From: Haloarcula sp. H-GB4
GTDB taxonomy: Archaea > Halobacteriota > Halobacteria > Halobacteriales > Haloarculaceae
Assembly: GCF_030848575.1 (NCBI RefSeq)
Contig: NZ_JAVDDX010000001.1
Span: forward strand, 558,001 to 622,000
Reading direction: 5' to 3'
Length of the DNA stretch: 64,000 nucleotides
Notes under the pieces: model-generated
Databases searched by the model: none
Told to the model about the DNA's origin: nothing
What the model saw: the letters and a program-made list of their open reading frames with translations, nothing else
Translations under genes and position numbers: made by a program
Part shown: positions 17,136-25,536 of the stretch, piece after piece
Position numbering within the stretch: the stretch's first letter is position 1
How the letters are laid out: the number at the start of each line of letters is the position of its first letter

Positions 17136-17142
17136 AAAAAAA
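17136..17142 (-). terminator. Oligo-T terminator of msrB
   Basis: Seven A on the plus strand give a U7 run 16-22 nt after the msrB stop on the minus strand, and just before the start of the next gene in that direction. Confidence 0.45.
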
Positions 17143-17157
17143 GGGTTCCGGTGGTTG

Positions 17158-17562
17158 CTACTCTGACTCGAAGTCAAGCGCCGCGCCGTTGATGCAGTAC
17201 CGCTTCCCGCTTGGCTCCGGTCCATCATCGAACACGTGACCCAGATGACCGCCACACTCGGCACAGATGACTTCTGTTCGCTCCATCCCGTGGCTGTTGT
17301 CCGCCCGTGTTTCGACGTTGCCTTCCTGATACACGTCCCAGAAGCTCGGCCAGCCAGTTTCTGATTCGAATTTCCTGTCGCTATCGAATAGTTCTGTCCC
17401 GCAGCCGGCACAGGTGAATACGCCCTCGTCCTCTACATCGATAAGTTCGCTGCTGAACCGCGGCTCTGTTCCAGACTCGCGGAGGATTCGGTACTCTTCG
17501 TCGGAGAGTATGTCGCGCCACTCTTCGTCGTTGTCCGGGAGTTCTTCTTCGGATTCACTCAT
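17158..17562 (-). CDS. msrB: Peptide-methionine (R)-S-oxide reductase
   Basis: A 134-residue MsrB that repairs methionine-R-sulfoxide. Two zinc CxxC motifs (CAGCG and CAECGG), the ETGWPSFWD substrate loop and the catalytic cysteine in KRYCINGAAL are all present. The start MSESEEELPDN is at 17562; the frame is open upstream only through the tRNA. Promoter: GCTTTTAC (minus strand, about 17586-17593) is 27 nt before the start, just downstream of tRNA-Thr. Confidence 0.95.
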   Translation of the reverse strand: MSESEEELPDNDEEWRDILSDEEYRILRESGTEPRFSSELIDVEDEGVFTCAGCGTELFDSDRKFESETGWPSFWDVYQEGNVETRADNSHGMERTEVICAECGGHLGHVFDDGPEPSGKRYCINGAALDFESE

Positions 17563-17597
17563 GCTCTGCCGTACGCCCTCCAGCGGTAAAAGCGTAA

Positions 17598-17671
17598 AGC
17601 CAGGGGTGGGATTTGAACCCACGAACTCTCGATTACAAGTCGAGTGCTTGGACCACCCAAGCTCCCCTGGC
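17598..17671 (-). tRNA. tRNA-Thr (anticodon TGT)
   Basis: Reverse complement begins GCCAGGG and ends CCCTGGC plus discriminator T, a perfect 7-bp acceptor stem. D arm GCTT/AAGC, anticodon stem CTCGA/TCGAG around loop CTTGTAA, T arm GTGGG-TTCAAAT-CCCAC. The anticodon TGT reads ACA/ACG Thr codons. No intron, and CCA is not encoded. It lies 35 nt upstream of msrB in the same direction. Confidence 0.95.
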
Positions 17672-17703
17672 ACGGTTGCATACCTGCGTTGTGTGGGGAC
17701 CGT

Positions 17704-18171
17704 TTAGAGAGTATCGTTTTCGGTCGGCTTTTCGAGCTCGATCCGGTGTGGTGCGTAGCCGTGTGCGCGGTAGAACTGTCGGGCGGACTCGTTGTCTGCC
17801 ATCGCTTCCAGCGCAAGGATATCTGCACCGGCCTGGTGGAGTAGCTCTTCTCCTGTAGCGAGCAGTTCGCTGCCGATTCCCTGGTTCCTGTGGACCGGTT
17901 CGACGAAGATATTCTCGATGATACCCCGCGTCTCGTCTTGTTCGTACCGGCCGCTGTCGATGGTCACCATGACGAACCCGACGACGTGCCGGTCTATGCG
18001 AGCCAGACAGACGTTCTCGGCGACAACGCGCTGTACGACTGTCTCTCGGACCGCGGTTCGGTTCCGGTCTCCGAACAGATGTGATCCGTGAGCACGCTGG
18101 CTCTCCGCCAAGTGGACCCACAGGTCAACGATGGTGTCCACGTCATCCATCGAGGCGGTGGCGATTTCCAC
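17704..18171 (-). CDS. GNAT family N-acetyltransferase
   Basis: A 155-residue single-domain GNAT. Motif A (IFVEPVHRNQGIGSELLATG) and motif B (NESARQFYRAHGY) are clear, which places acetyl-CoA binding near residues 95-110. The protein resembles stand-alone small-molecule or N-terminal acetylases; acceptor unknown. It precedes the tRNA-Thr on the same strand with 32 nt between. Confidence 0.85.
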   Translation of the reverse strand: MEIATASMDDVDTIVDLWVHLAESQRAHGSHLFGDRNRTAVRETVVQRVVAENVCLARIDRHVVGFVMVTIDSGRYEQDETRGIIENIFVEPVHRNQGIGSELLATGEELLHQAGADILALEAMADNESARQFYRAHGYAPHRIELEKPTENDTL

Positions 18172-18257
18172 AATGTTACTCCGTGTCGTACGGTCAAAAC
18201 AGTTCGGCTACGCCGTCGTATCCGTCCGCTGCAGTGAGGGAGACCGGTTGAAGTGGC

Positions 18258-18833
18258 TCAGACGTCCCGGCAGTCCGCACAGAGAAGCTGCCCGTTGAAC
18301 GAGGCCAGATCCCGTGTAAACGTGCTGCAGGCGGAACAGATGCCCTGACTGTCGAACGAATCCTCGGCGGCGGACTGCATTCCGTCGGTTGTGGCTTCCT
18401 GACCGGTCGTCGCAACTGTCGAGGTCTGTTCGACGACCTCTGTCGACTCGCTCTCTAATCTCGCAGTCGAGAGGATATCGTGCTCGGTCAGTGTCCCGAG
18501 CGGCTCTCCGTCAGCCGTTACCAGAAGGAACTCGGCGGAGCGTGTCGCCATCCGGTCCCGTGCCGCCGGGAGTCCAGCATCGGGACCGATTGTCGGAATG
18601 GATTCACGCATCACGTCACCGACAGTGGCAGTCTCCGGGTCACCACCGTCAACGATATATGCCAGCACGTCTCTGTCCGTCGCGACGCCGACTGGTTCGT
18701 TCCCCCGTAATACGAGAATCGGGTGCTGATCCTCTCGGATCAGCAGCTCCGTCGTTTCAAGGAGGTCGTCGGACTCGCTTGCGCCGACGTACTCTCTATT
18801 CATAACCTCCCGCACAGTGACCTCACCGTTCAT
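18258..18833 (-). CDS. CBS-pair protein with C-terminal zinc ribbon
   Basis: A 191-residue soluble protein. Two CBS motifs (residues about 5-120: VREVMNREYV, PILVLRGNEPVGVATDRDVL and VGDVMRESIPTI, LLVTADGEPLGTLTEHDIL) form a Bateman module that typically binds adenosyl nucleotides. A linker is followed by a zinc ribbon (CSACSTF...CADC) at the C-terminus, a combination suggesting a nucleotide-sensing regulator. ATG 18833 fits a TATA box CTTTTAG 28 nt upstream; a GTG at 18848 is an alternative. Confidence 0.85.
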   Translation of the reverse strand: MNGEVTVREVMNREYVGASESDDLLETTELLIREDQHPILVLRGNEPVGVATDRDVLAYIVDGGDPETATVGDVMRESIPTIGPDAGLPAARDRMATRSAEFLLVTADGEPLGTLTEHDILSTARLESESTEVVEQTSTVATTGQEATTDGMQSAAEDSFDSQGICSACSTFTRDLASFNGQLLCADCRDV

Positions 18834-18900
18834 GTGTGTAGTTACCACATGACCGGTCTAAAAGATACCTCCACTACGTTTATATCGCGTGGTTCACAAG

Positions 18901-19674
18901 TTATTCACTTGTCTCGGTTTCGATGGTGACGGCCTCGCCAGTCGCTCGACAGGTTTCTAGCGCATGCTTGGCGTCCATCCCGGCCGTCGCTGCCGTCCGC
19001 CCGCGTCCGACACCGACTTTCAACTCTACGTCGACCGCTTCACGAACGTGATTAATTGCGTCGTGGTAGTCGGCTTCATCCAAGTCCGGACAGACTGCGA
19101 TGACGTTGTCGCCGCCGACGAAAAACGACAGCGAGTCGTGGGCCTCGCGCATATATTTCATGAGCGCTGCATACCCCTGTTCGATCTGAATGAACGTGTC
19201 GAACTCGTTGAGCTGGTCGGTGTATTTCTCGGTGGCGTCATCGACATCGAAATGCGCGAGTTGTACGTCTGTGGGCTTCTGGAACTGCTCGTCGATCGTC
19301 TGGCCGCGTAGCACTTCTCGTCGACCCTTGTCCTGGGCACTACCGGCCTCCTGAAGTTGTTCCGTCGCCGTTCCCAGCGCCGAGACGGGTGTCGTTCCCG
19401 TCGCGACAGAGAGGCTCATCGTCACCGGGTAGCGATTGCCGACGGATTCCTGAATGAGCGCGTGTGCGGCCTCATCCAGTCCATTCGTCACGGCAATCAT
19501 GTTGTCGAACCGCGAGAAGAAGATGTAGCCGTCGCGGTTCCCGACCAACTGTGCGAGGTCAGCGTACAACCGGGACTGGAGCGTCTGCAAGTCGACTTCA
19601 CGGCGGGGCTCAGGCGTCACAGTCCACGGCCCGTAATTATCAATCTGTATATGGGTGATTTGGGTGTTGGTCAC
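18901..19674 (-). CDS. gch3: GTP cyclohydrolase III (archaeal FAPy nucleotide-forming)
   Basis: A 257-residue GTP cyclohydrolase III (ArfA type), which converts GTP to the formamidopyrimidine nucleotide, the first step to riboflavin and coenzyme F420 in archaea. The N-terminus TNTQITHIQIDNYGPWTVTP and the GGDN motif (FFVGGDNVIAVCPD) are diagnostic; the fold is related to GGDEF cyclases. The start is a GTG at 19674. The F420-type enzyme at 7692-8666 uses a product of this pathway. Confidence 0.95.
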   Translation of the reverse strand: MTNTQITHIQIDNYGPWTVTPEPRREVDLQTLQSRLYADLAQLVGNRDGYIFFSRFDNMIAVTNGLDEAAHALIQESVGNRYPVTMSLSVATGTTPVSALGTATEQLQEAGSAQDKGRREVLRGQTIDEQFQKPTDVQLAHFDVDDATEKYTDQLNEFDTFIQIEQGYAALMKYMREAHDSLSFFVGGDNVIAVCPDLDEADYHDAINHVREAVDVELKVGVGRGRTAATAGMDAKHALETCRATGEAVTIETETSE

Positions 19675-19782
19675 TGTCCATCGTTCGTTTAGAAGCAACG
19701 GGTATTGCTCTGTCGAAATTAACCGGCAGAATGGACTGAAGGCCGGTCCGACCGGTGTTGGATTCCAGATATGCGAGCCGAT

Positions 19783-20121
19783 TCAACGGGGGTCAGTCGC
19801 TACTGCATCACGTCGCTGGATCTCGACAGTTCCGACCATCGAATCGTACGCGACAATATCTGTTGCCGTCAGTTTCGGGAGGTGATCGGTAAACAGTTCC
19901 TCGGTGAGTTCGTCCCTGTCAGTGTCTGGGATCGCCGCTGGTTCGGTGTCACGCTCGGCCGCCAGAACCGCTGCTGCGAGGTCTGACACGACCACTGGCT
20001 CATCGCGGTCAGCCAGTATTGAGAGCGCCTGCCGGCGAGTGTTGTCCGACAACAGGTCAGCAACAACCTCTTCGGGAAGTCCCTGCTCGGTGCGGTCGCC
20101 GCTTGAAGATGTCGTCGCCAT
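19783..20121 (-). CDS. Haloarchaeal winged-helix protein (DUF7344-like)
   Basis: A 112-residue protein. LLSDNTRRQALSILADRDEPV and LPKLTATDIVAYD are typical of the haloarchaeal small HTH family with the wing strand at the end. It probably binds DNA as a regulator. The true start is MATTSSSGDR at 20121; the longer upstream frame lies over a neighbouring gene. Another member is at 38237-38611, where it is paired with a DICT sensor. Confidence 0.7.
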   Translation of the reverse strand: MATTSSSGDRTEQGLPEEVVADLLSDNTRRQALSILADRDEPVVVSDLAAAVLAAERDTEPAAIPDTDRDELTEELFTDHLPKLTATDIVAYDSMVGTVEIQRRDAVATDPR

Positions 20122-20176
20122 ACGCGACGCTACACCGGCCTCCCACAAGTATGTGTCGTGCCCACACACTACACAA

Positions 20177-20476
20177 TCAGGCCTGTTCGAGTCTGTACGG
20201 CCACCAGTCTGCCTCGCGCAGCGCGCGCCCAAGCGATTTGTGGAAGTCCGGGAAGTCCTTGAACTCCTCTTGGTCGACGTATTCGAAGATGTCCGCCACG
20301 CTGACGACCGTCTCGTAATCGATCCGAACCGGGTGATCTCCGTACTGTTCGACATACTCCTCGGCGGTCAGCGGGAAGTCCTCGTCCTCGTCAACTTTCT
20401 TCGCCAGCACAGCGTGGCCGTACTTTCGCCGGCCCTCGCTTCCTTCCTCGCCGTCCGGATCGTGTGGCCAATCCAT
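20177..20476 (-). CDS. Conserved haloarchaeal protein (DUF5785-like)
   Basis: A 99-residue acidic protein beginning MDWPHDPDGEEGSEGRRKYG, with LTAEEYVEQYGDHPVRIDY and a C-terminal DWWPYRL. I recognise the pattern as a small, widespread haloarchaeal family without known function (DUF5785 by memory). No signal peptide or membrane segment. It is in line with the preceding HTH gene. Confidence 0.7.
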   Translation of the reverse strand: MDWPHDPDGEEGSEGRRKYGHAVLAKKVDEDEDFPLTAEEYVEQYGDHPVRIDYETVVSVADIFEYVDQEEFKDFPDFHKSLGRALREADWWPYRLEQA

Positions 20477-20521
20477 ACGCGACTCTCTGGACACTGGCAC
20501 AAAAAGGGTTTCTCTCCCCGC

Positions 20522-21904
20522 CTACAGTTCGAAGCCGCTGTCGTTCCGGCTGCCACCTCGTCGGAGGAGCGCGATGACGACACCGAACAGCAGCAACGCA
20601 CCGAGAAGTCCGCCGATGACCAGCATCGTATTGATGCCCATGATTGTGCCCGGGAGCGGCCCGAGTCCGCCGTCACCGTCAACCGCTGGTTCGGTCTGGG
20701 CCGCTGGCTCTGTTCCCGTCGGCTCCGGATTCGGCTCGGCGCCGCCGTCTTCGCCGGTCTGGACCTGACTCTCGGTTACCTGAATCTCGCCGGCGTTGAC
20801 ATCGTTGAAGTTGATCTGGAACGTCCCTGGCGTTGTTATGACCGTCGACAGCGTCACCGTCTGTTCGGTGTCCGCTGGTACAGTCACAGATGTTCGATTG
20901 ACGACCGCATCGTCCACCCGCATCTGTGCGTCGTAGGAGCCCTCGATACCGCCGCCGTTGGAAACCGTTGCCTCAACGACGACTCGTTGCCCCTCAGGAA
21001 CCTGTTCGCTGACAACTGCGGTTCGCGTGATGCTGAATGCAGGCTCGATCTGCCCAATCGCGTAGGCCGATGCGCCCGCCGTGTCCGCTTCGTAGACGAC
21101 TTGATTAGGCCGCTCGTCAACAACGCTTGTTTCGGCGGCTTGCCATGACCCGTTCACACGGTGGTACACGCGGACCGCCGAAGCATCGATGCCAGCCGAT
21201 TGAAGATTCGAGCGGTTCAATATGAACTGCATCGACGACGGTTGGACCCCCGCCGATGATCCGACGGTAACCACACCGAACACCGATGCATCGTCGTCAT
21301 CGGGTACTGTGATACCTGCGTCCGCGGGGTCTGTATATTCGGTCACGTCCTGTGTGAACGATCGCTGGGATGCGTTTACAGTCCACGACTGGACTGCGAA
21401 CGTCCGGTTCATCGCACCCGGCATCTCGACTTCGTATGGCTTCGCCGTTGGCACTGCGCCGCCACGGACCTCGGTTTGTCGGCTGGTTGCATCCTGTCGT
21501 CTCATCGTTGCAGTCGCCTTCTTGACCTGAAGGCGTCCAGCCGACCGCTCTGGACCTTTAACCGTAATCTGATATGTCCCAGGCGTGTTAAACGTTAGTG
21601 CCCGTGTCTGCTTGGCCGATGACCCGGAATCGACGGCCACCCGCTCAGTCGCTTTCGTCGTTCCGTTCGCTATGTACTCAACTCTCATCGCGCCCCCGGA
21701 GCTCCCGGTGTTCTTGACCGTCGCGGTGACGTTTACCGATTCACCGGCCAGTATCGTGTCTACCTCTTTCGATGCGCCGGATACGAACAGTCGTGGTGCA
21801 GCAGCAACAGGACCTGCCACCGTCGCTGCGAGGAGGAGGGCAACGACACAGACCGCGAGGAGGCTCGGAAGATGCTGCTTTGGGGACCTCTCTTCACGTA
21901 CCAT
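20522..21904 (-). CDS. Secreted, membrane-anchored CARDB-like surface protein
   Basis: A 460-residue extracellular protein. Residues 1-36 form a signal peptide (LLAVCVVALLLAATVAGPVAAA). Then come two immunoglobulin-like CARDB-type domains (ILAGESVNVTATVKNTG and VPEGQRVVVEATVSNGGG) separated by a region with several N-glycosylation sequons. A Pro/Glu/Thr-rich stalk and one C-terminal membrane helix (MLVIGGLLGALLLFGVVIALL) followed by RRGGSRN anchor it to the cytoplasmic membrane. Likely an S-layer-associated or adhesion protein; ligand unknown. The TATA box TTTTATG is about 30 nt upstream. Confidence 0.8.
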   Translation of the reverse strand: MVREERSPKQHLPSLLAVCVVALLLAATVAGPVAAAPRLFVSGASKEVDTILAGESVNVTATVKNTGSSGGAMRVEYIANGTTKATERVAVDSGSSAKQTRALTFNTPGTYQITVKGPERSAGRLQVKKATATMRRQDATSRQTEVRGGAVPTAKPYEVEMPGAMNRTFAVQSWTVNASQRSFTQDVTEYTDPADAGITVPDDDDASVFGVVTVGSSAGVQPSSMQFILNRSNLQSAGIDASAVRVYHRVNGSWQAAETSVVDERPNQVVYEADTAGASAYAIGQIEPAFSITRTAVVSEQVPEGQRVVVEATVSNGGGIEGSYDAQMRVDDAVVNRTSVTVPADTEQTVTLSTVITTPGTFQINFNDVNAGEIQVTESQVQTGEDGGAEPNPEPTGTEPAAQTEPAVDGDGGLGPLPGTIMGINTMLVIGGLLGALLLFGVVIALLRRGGSRNDSGFEL

Positions 21905-22154
21905 TACTCAAATATAATCCAGACCATCGACATAAAACCGCCCGATTGCCTCGATTCGGTAAACGGTCCCTACGAGTCAGAAGGCAGCGAATTCTGTATC
22001 TTCCCGTTGCAGCGTCTGTTACTCGTGCAGTCGGCTGCGACGGGTTTCAGCTTTCCAGACAAGGCGATCACACTCACCGCGTTCTGCGTGGACTTGCAAG
22101 GCTCAAATCGCCAATGCGTACCGGTGGCTCCTCGCGTATTCGCTCGGAGCAATA

Positions 22155-22238
22155 CGGTGGGACTGGGATTTGAACCCAGGAATCCGTGAGGATACCTGCT
22201 TTCAAGGCAGGCGCAATAGGCCGCTCTGCCATCCCACC
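22155..22238 (-). tRNA. tRNA-Ser (anticodon TGA)
   Basis: An 84-nt gene with acceptor GGTGGGA/TCCCACC, discriminator G, anticodon stem CCTGC/GCAGG around loop CTTGAAA (anticodon TGA, reading TCA/TCG), a long variable arm typical of class II tRNA-Ser, and T arm CTGGG-TTCAAAT-CCCAG. No intron. CCA is not encoded. It follows the gene at 22265-23017 by 26 nt. Confidence 0.95.
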
Positions 22239-22264
22239 GCAGTCAAGCATATTCGGTGGGCCTT

Positions 22265-23017
22265 CTAAGACCTGTCGGTCTCTCGGACCACGCTCGGCTC
22301 GCCGTCGTCGTCGACAACACGTATTCCGAGGTCATCGAGGAACGCCGTCGTCTGTTGCGGTACGACCCGACCAGCCCGGCTCCGGGCTCGGAGCAGCGGC
22401 ACGATGGTCTCAAGATCCGCTCGCGTTTCGAGAACGGCTGACGGCGGGAGAAAGTCCACGTCGAGGCCGGCATCCGCAGCACGCTCGCCGATCGTTTCGA
22501 CCGTCGGGGTGGCGTAGCTGTCCTCGAAATCAATCGGCTCGCCGAACCCGGCGTAGTAGACGCGGCCGCCGGCAGCGGGGCCGAGAACCACGCCGCTGGA
22601 CCGGAGTTTCATCGCCGCGCTGTCGATAAGTTGCCGATTCAGCAGCGCTGCTGTCGGTTTGACGGCGGCGACAGTTGCGACATCTTCTTGATCAAGGAGG
22701 TGCGTCACCGTGTTCCCGACCCGACCGGCGAACGTCGAACCGACCTGAACCTCGAACCGGGCGTTATCCGGTGATTCAAGAGCTTCTGTCACTGGCTCCC
22801 GCACCGCAGCTTCGGGGTCGACGTCGTCCGGGACCTGTTCCGAGGGACGGTAGTTCACCAACAACTCGGCACCGCTGATCTCCACCGCACGACAAACGTC
22901 AAGCAGCATGGCTTCGTATAGCTCGGCGGCCTCGGCGTCGTCTACAATGCCGCCCGCCAGTTCCTGTAACACGAACCCTTCGACTGGCGGGTCAGCCAGC
23001 ACAGTTACCGTAGTCAT
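22265..23017 (-). CDS. GT-A fold glycosyl/nucleotidyltransferase-like protein (DUF2064-like)
   Basis: A 250-residue protein. LLDVCRAVEISGAELLVNYRP, VAAVKPTAALLNRQLIDSA and VLGPAAGGRVYYAGF resemble the DUF2064 nucleotide-diphospho-sugar transferase fold, in which VLGPaxDGGyyL is typical. The DGG is changed here to AGGR, so activity is uncertain. It precedes tRNA-Ser in the same direction and may be transcribed with it. Function not assigned. Confidence 0.65.
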   Translation of the reverse strand: MTTVTVLADPPVEGFVLQELAGGIVDDAEAAELYEAMLLDVCRAVEISGAELLVNYRPSEQVPDDVDPEAAVREPVTEALESPDNARFEVQVGSTFAGRVGNTVTHLLDQEDVATVAAVKPTAALLNRQLIDSAAMKLRSSGVVLGPAAGGRVYYAGFGEPIDFEDSYATPTVETIGERAADAGLDVDFLPPSAVLETRADLETIVPLLRARSRAGRVVPQQTTAFLDDLGIRVVDDDGEPSVVRETDRS

Positions 23018-23117
23018 ACTGTCTTCTCGGCCCGACTGTGATTAGTCGCTTGTGTTCCGGTGTAGGCACAGAACAATTATATCACATGGGGGATAATTGA
23101 TAAGTAAGAGAATCTAT

Positions 23118-23660
23118 ATGGAGCAATCCCAGACCTACAGATGCGATGGATGTGGGTCGGAGTATCGGGTACTTGGAGATCCACAACCGAAAGTCGTGTG
23201 TCGCGACTGCGACCGCCAAGCGACGTTATCCGGGACGGCGGCAGCACAGCGGGCATATCGTATCGGCTACACACGGTATCGCGAGGCGCGCCGCCAGCTA
23301 TCGGACGCGCTGGCGACCGTCGAAGACGGGGAGTTGGCGCTCGCTCGTGGTGGGTTCGACAGTGCCGCGTCGGATTTCGAGGACAGCGTCGAGGAGTTCA
23401 CGACGGCTGTTCGCGAAGCGAACGACGACACGCTGGCCGAGCTATCGGAACGAGCACGCAAGAAAGCGACCTGCCTCTGGCAAGCCGCCGAATGGCTCAG
23501 CGGCATGACCTATGCCAGCGAACAGGGTGAGTCGACACAGGCGAGCCAGTACCGCCACGACGCCGAGAACCGTCTACAGGCAGCAACAGAGTACGGAACA
23601 GTGTCGAGCCCGAAAGAGTTACCTCAGGCCGCTGCGACTGAAGTCCAGTCTGACACCTGA
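23118..23660 (+). CDS. Zinc-ribbon protein with helical C-terminal domain
   Basis: A 180-residue protein with an N-terminal zinc ribbon: CDGCGSEY and CRDCDRQ (two CxxC, residues about 7-30). The rest is a helical region with repeated Ala/Glu/Arg pattern and a heptad-like look, perhaps a TPR-like or coiled-coil bundle. An AT-rich tract (ATTATAT near 23075, GATAATTGATAAG near 23090-23104) sits upstream. The ATG at 23118 is chosen because it directly precedes the ribbon. It converges with the glycosylase-like gene at the stop (adjacent bases). Function unknown. Confidence 0.65.
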   Translation: MEQSQTYRCDGCGSEYRVLGDPQPKVVCRDCDRQATLSGTAAAQRAYRIGYTRYREARRQLSDALATVEDGELALARGGFDSAASDFEDSVEEFTTAVREANDDTLAELSERARKKATCLWQAAEWLSGMTYASEQGESTQASQYRHDAENRLQAATEYGTVSSPKELPQAAATEVQSDT

Positions 23661-24287
23661 CTACCGCCCGCGTCGGCCCTTCGTCTGGCGGTAGTCCTGT
23701 CCAAGCGTCTCGCTGAAGTGTTCCAGAAACGCCGTCCGTTCCGCGTCAGTCTGTTCGCTCGGTGGAATCATCGGGAGGATCTCGAACCCGCGGCCGCGGA
23801 TCGTCGTCGCGTGGCGGTCCTCGATGTCGAGTTCGTCCTCGCTCATCGTCGTGTACTCGAAGGCCAATTCTTCGAGTGGCCGTTGTCCGACCGGCAGCAG
23901 GATCTCGGGGTTAATCATCCGTATCTCGCTGTTGAGATACGGCTCGCAGTTAACGACCTCCTCGTCAGTCGCATCCCTGTCGGGATGGCGACAGCGGGTG
24001 ACGTAGGTCAGGAAGGTGTTCTGTAGCTGTGGTCTGTCAGCGTCCGGGTCTGAACACATATCGACCGCGGCGAGGATGTCGAGCAGTTCGCGCTCGCTCT
24101 CCCCGGTGAAGGGGAGACCGGACTCGTTGGCGCCGACTGCGGGCGAGTCACCGAGAACGATGAACTCTGCGCCCACGTCGCCGTAGCCGTGAACGACGTT
24201 CTCGCGCGTCTCACACAGCGCAGGGCAGTTCTGGCATTCTTCATCCATCCCGAAGGGGTTCGACTTGGACTCCTGTTGTGCGTCCAT
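23661..24287 (-). CDS. Uracil-DNA glycosylase superfamily protein (family 4/5-like)
   Basis: A 208-residue protein. The 4Fe-4S cysteines appear (CQNCPALC, TRCRHP, EEVVNCEPYL), and FIVLGDSPAVGANESGLPFTGESEREL is the motif-1 region of family 4 UDG (normally GEAPGxxEDxxGxPFVGxAG). The second motif, usually HPS or HPA, reads MIPPSEQ, lacking the His, so catalysis may be altered. It would remove uracil from DNA in base excision repair. It starts just 1 nt after the aroC stop. Confidence 0.7.
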   Translation of the reverse strand: MDAQQESKSNPFGMDEECQNCPALCETRENVVHGYGDVGAEFIVLGDSPAVGANESGLPFTGESERELLDILAAVDMCSDPDADRPQLQNTFLTYVTRCRHPDRDATDEEVVNCEPYLNSEIRMINPEILLPVGQRPLEELAFEYTTMSEDELDIEDRHATTIRGRGFEILPMIPPSEQTDAERTAFLEHFSETLGQDYRQTKGRRGR

Positions 24288-24288
24288 G

Positions 24289-25488
24289 TTAGTCGTCGTC
24301 GATGGTTTTTGCGTGGGTGTCCGCATCCTCGGGGTCGTTCTGCGGGCTGGACGGGTGGTAGTCGGTGTCGTATTCGCCTGGCCGGCCGTCGAGCCGGTCG
24401 GGATTGATGCGGCCGCCAAGCAGCATGAAATCGAGCACCGTACAGGCGAGCATGGCCTCGACGACTGGGACCGCCCGCGGCGGCAGGACCGGGTCGTGGC
24501 GACCGGTGACGGTAATTTCCTTGCCTTCGCCGGTCTCCCAGTCGACGGTCTCCTGGGTCTTTGGAATCGACACCGGCGCGTGCCACGACACTTCGCCGTA
24601 GATGGGCTGGCCTGTTGTGATGCCGCCCTGGATTCCGCCGTGGTCGTTGCCGACAGGCGTAGGGTGACCGTCCTCGTTGAACTCCCAGTTCTCGGTGTAC
24701 TCGCTGCCCTTGGTTGTCCGGGCTTCACGGCCGATACCGTACTCGAAGTCATTGACCGCCGGGATGGAGTACATTGCCTGTCCGAGCCGGGACGGGAAGC
24801 TATCGAACCGCGGCGCTCCGAGGCCGGACGGGACGCCGCGACATTCGAAGTAAATCGCGCCGCCAATGGAGTCACCCTCCTTCTGGTGCTGGTCGGCCAC
24901 GTCGCGCATCTCGTCGGCGGCTTCGGGGTCGGCACAGCGGACCTCGTTTTCCTCACTGTGTTCGAGCATATCCTCAAAGGTCACCGGACCGGCCTCCACG
25001 TCACCGATCTGGCAGACGTGGGCCTTGATCTGAACATCGTGGTCGGACTGTTCGAGCACCTGCTTGGCGACGCCGCCGGCAGCGACCCAGTTCACCGTCT
25101 CGCGGGCAGAGGAGCGGCCGCCGCCGCCCCAGTTTCGGGTCCCGAACTTCGCGGAGTAGGTGTAGTCGCCGTGTGACGGCCGCGGAGCTGTGATGAAAGG
25201 TTCGTACTTGCCCGACCGGGCATCCTTGTTCTGGATGACCATCCCGATAGGCGTGCCCGTGGTGTAGCCGTCCTGAATCCCGGAGTTGATCGTTATCTTG
25301 TCCGGTTCCCCTCTGGAGGTGGTAATCATCGACTGCCCGGGTTTGCGTCGGTCAAGGTCTTTCTGTATCTCTTCCTCCGAGAGTTCGACGCCCGCTGGAA
25401 CGCCGGAGACGGTGCAGCCCATCGCCTCCCCGTGAGACTCGCCGTAGGTCGTCATGCGGAACAGACGACCGAACTCGTTACCGTTCAT
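24289..25488 (-). CDS. aroC: Chorismate synthase
   Basis: A 399-residue AroC, which makes chorismate from 5-enolpyruvylshikimate-3-phosphate with reduced FMN. The signatures GESHGEAMGCTVSGVPAG, the flavin-binding ARETVNWVAAGG, and the HDPVLPPRAVPVVEAM segment are intact. The last ~30 residues are an acidic, disordered tail. The aroA gene for the previous step is 550 nt upstream on the same strand, with a receiver-like gene between them. Confidence 0.95.
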   Translation of the reverse strand: MNGNEFGRLFRMTTYGESHGEAMGCTVSGVPAGVELSEEEIQKDLDRRKPGQSMITTSRGEPDKITINSGIQDGYTTGTPIGMVIQNKDARSGKYEPFITAPRPSHGDYTYSAKFGTRNWGGGGRSSARETVNWVAAGGVAKQVLEQSDHDVQIKAHVCQIGDVEAGPVTFEDMLEHSEENEVRCADPEAADEMRDVADQHQKEGDSIGGAIYFECRGVPSGLGAPRFDSFPSRLGQAMYSIPAVNDFEYGIGREARTTKGSEYTENWEFNEDGHPTPVGNDHGGIQGGITTGQPIYGEVSWHAPVSIPKTQETVDWETGEGKEITVTGRHDPVLPPRAVPVVEAMLACTVLDFMLLGGRINPDRLDGRPGEYDTDYHPSSPQNDPEDADTHAKTIDDD

Positions 25489-25536
25489 TACAGTGGTGTC
25501 GGGGTTGGGGGCATTTGAACCTTGTAGATGCTCCTG

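Noticed and set aside
21905-22154. Possible gene or integrated element beside tRNA-Ser
   Set aside because: A 60-codon frame is present but it has no motif or upstream signal I trust, and there is no attachment-site duplication or integrase.
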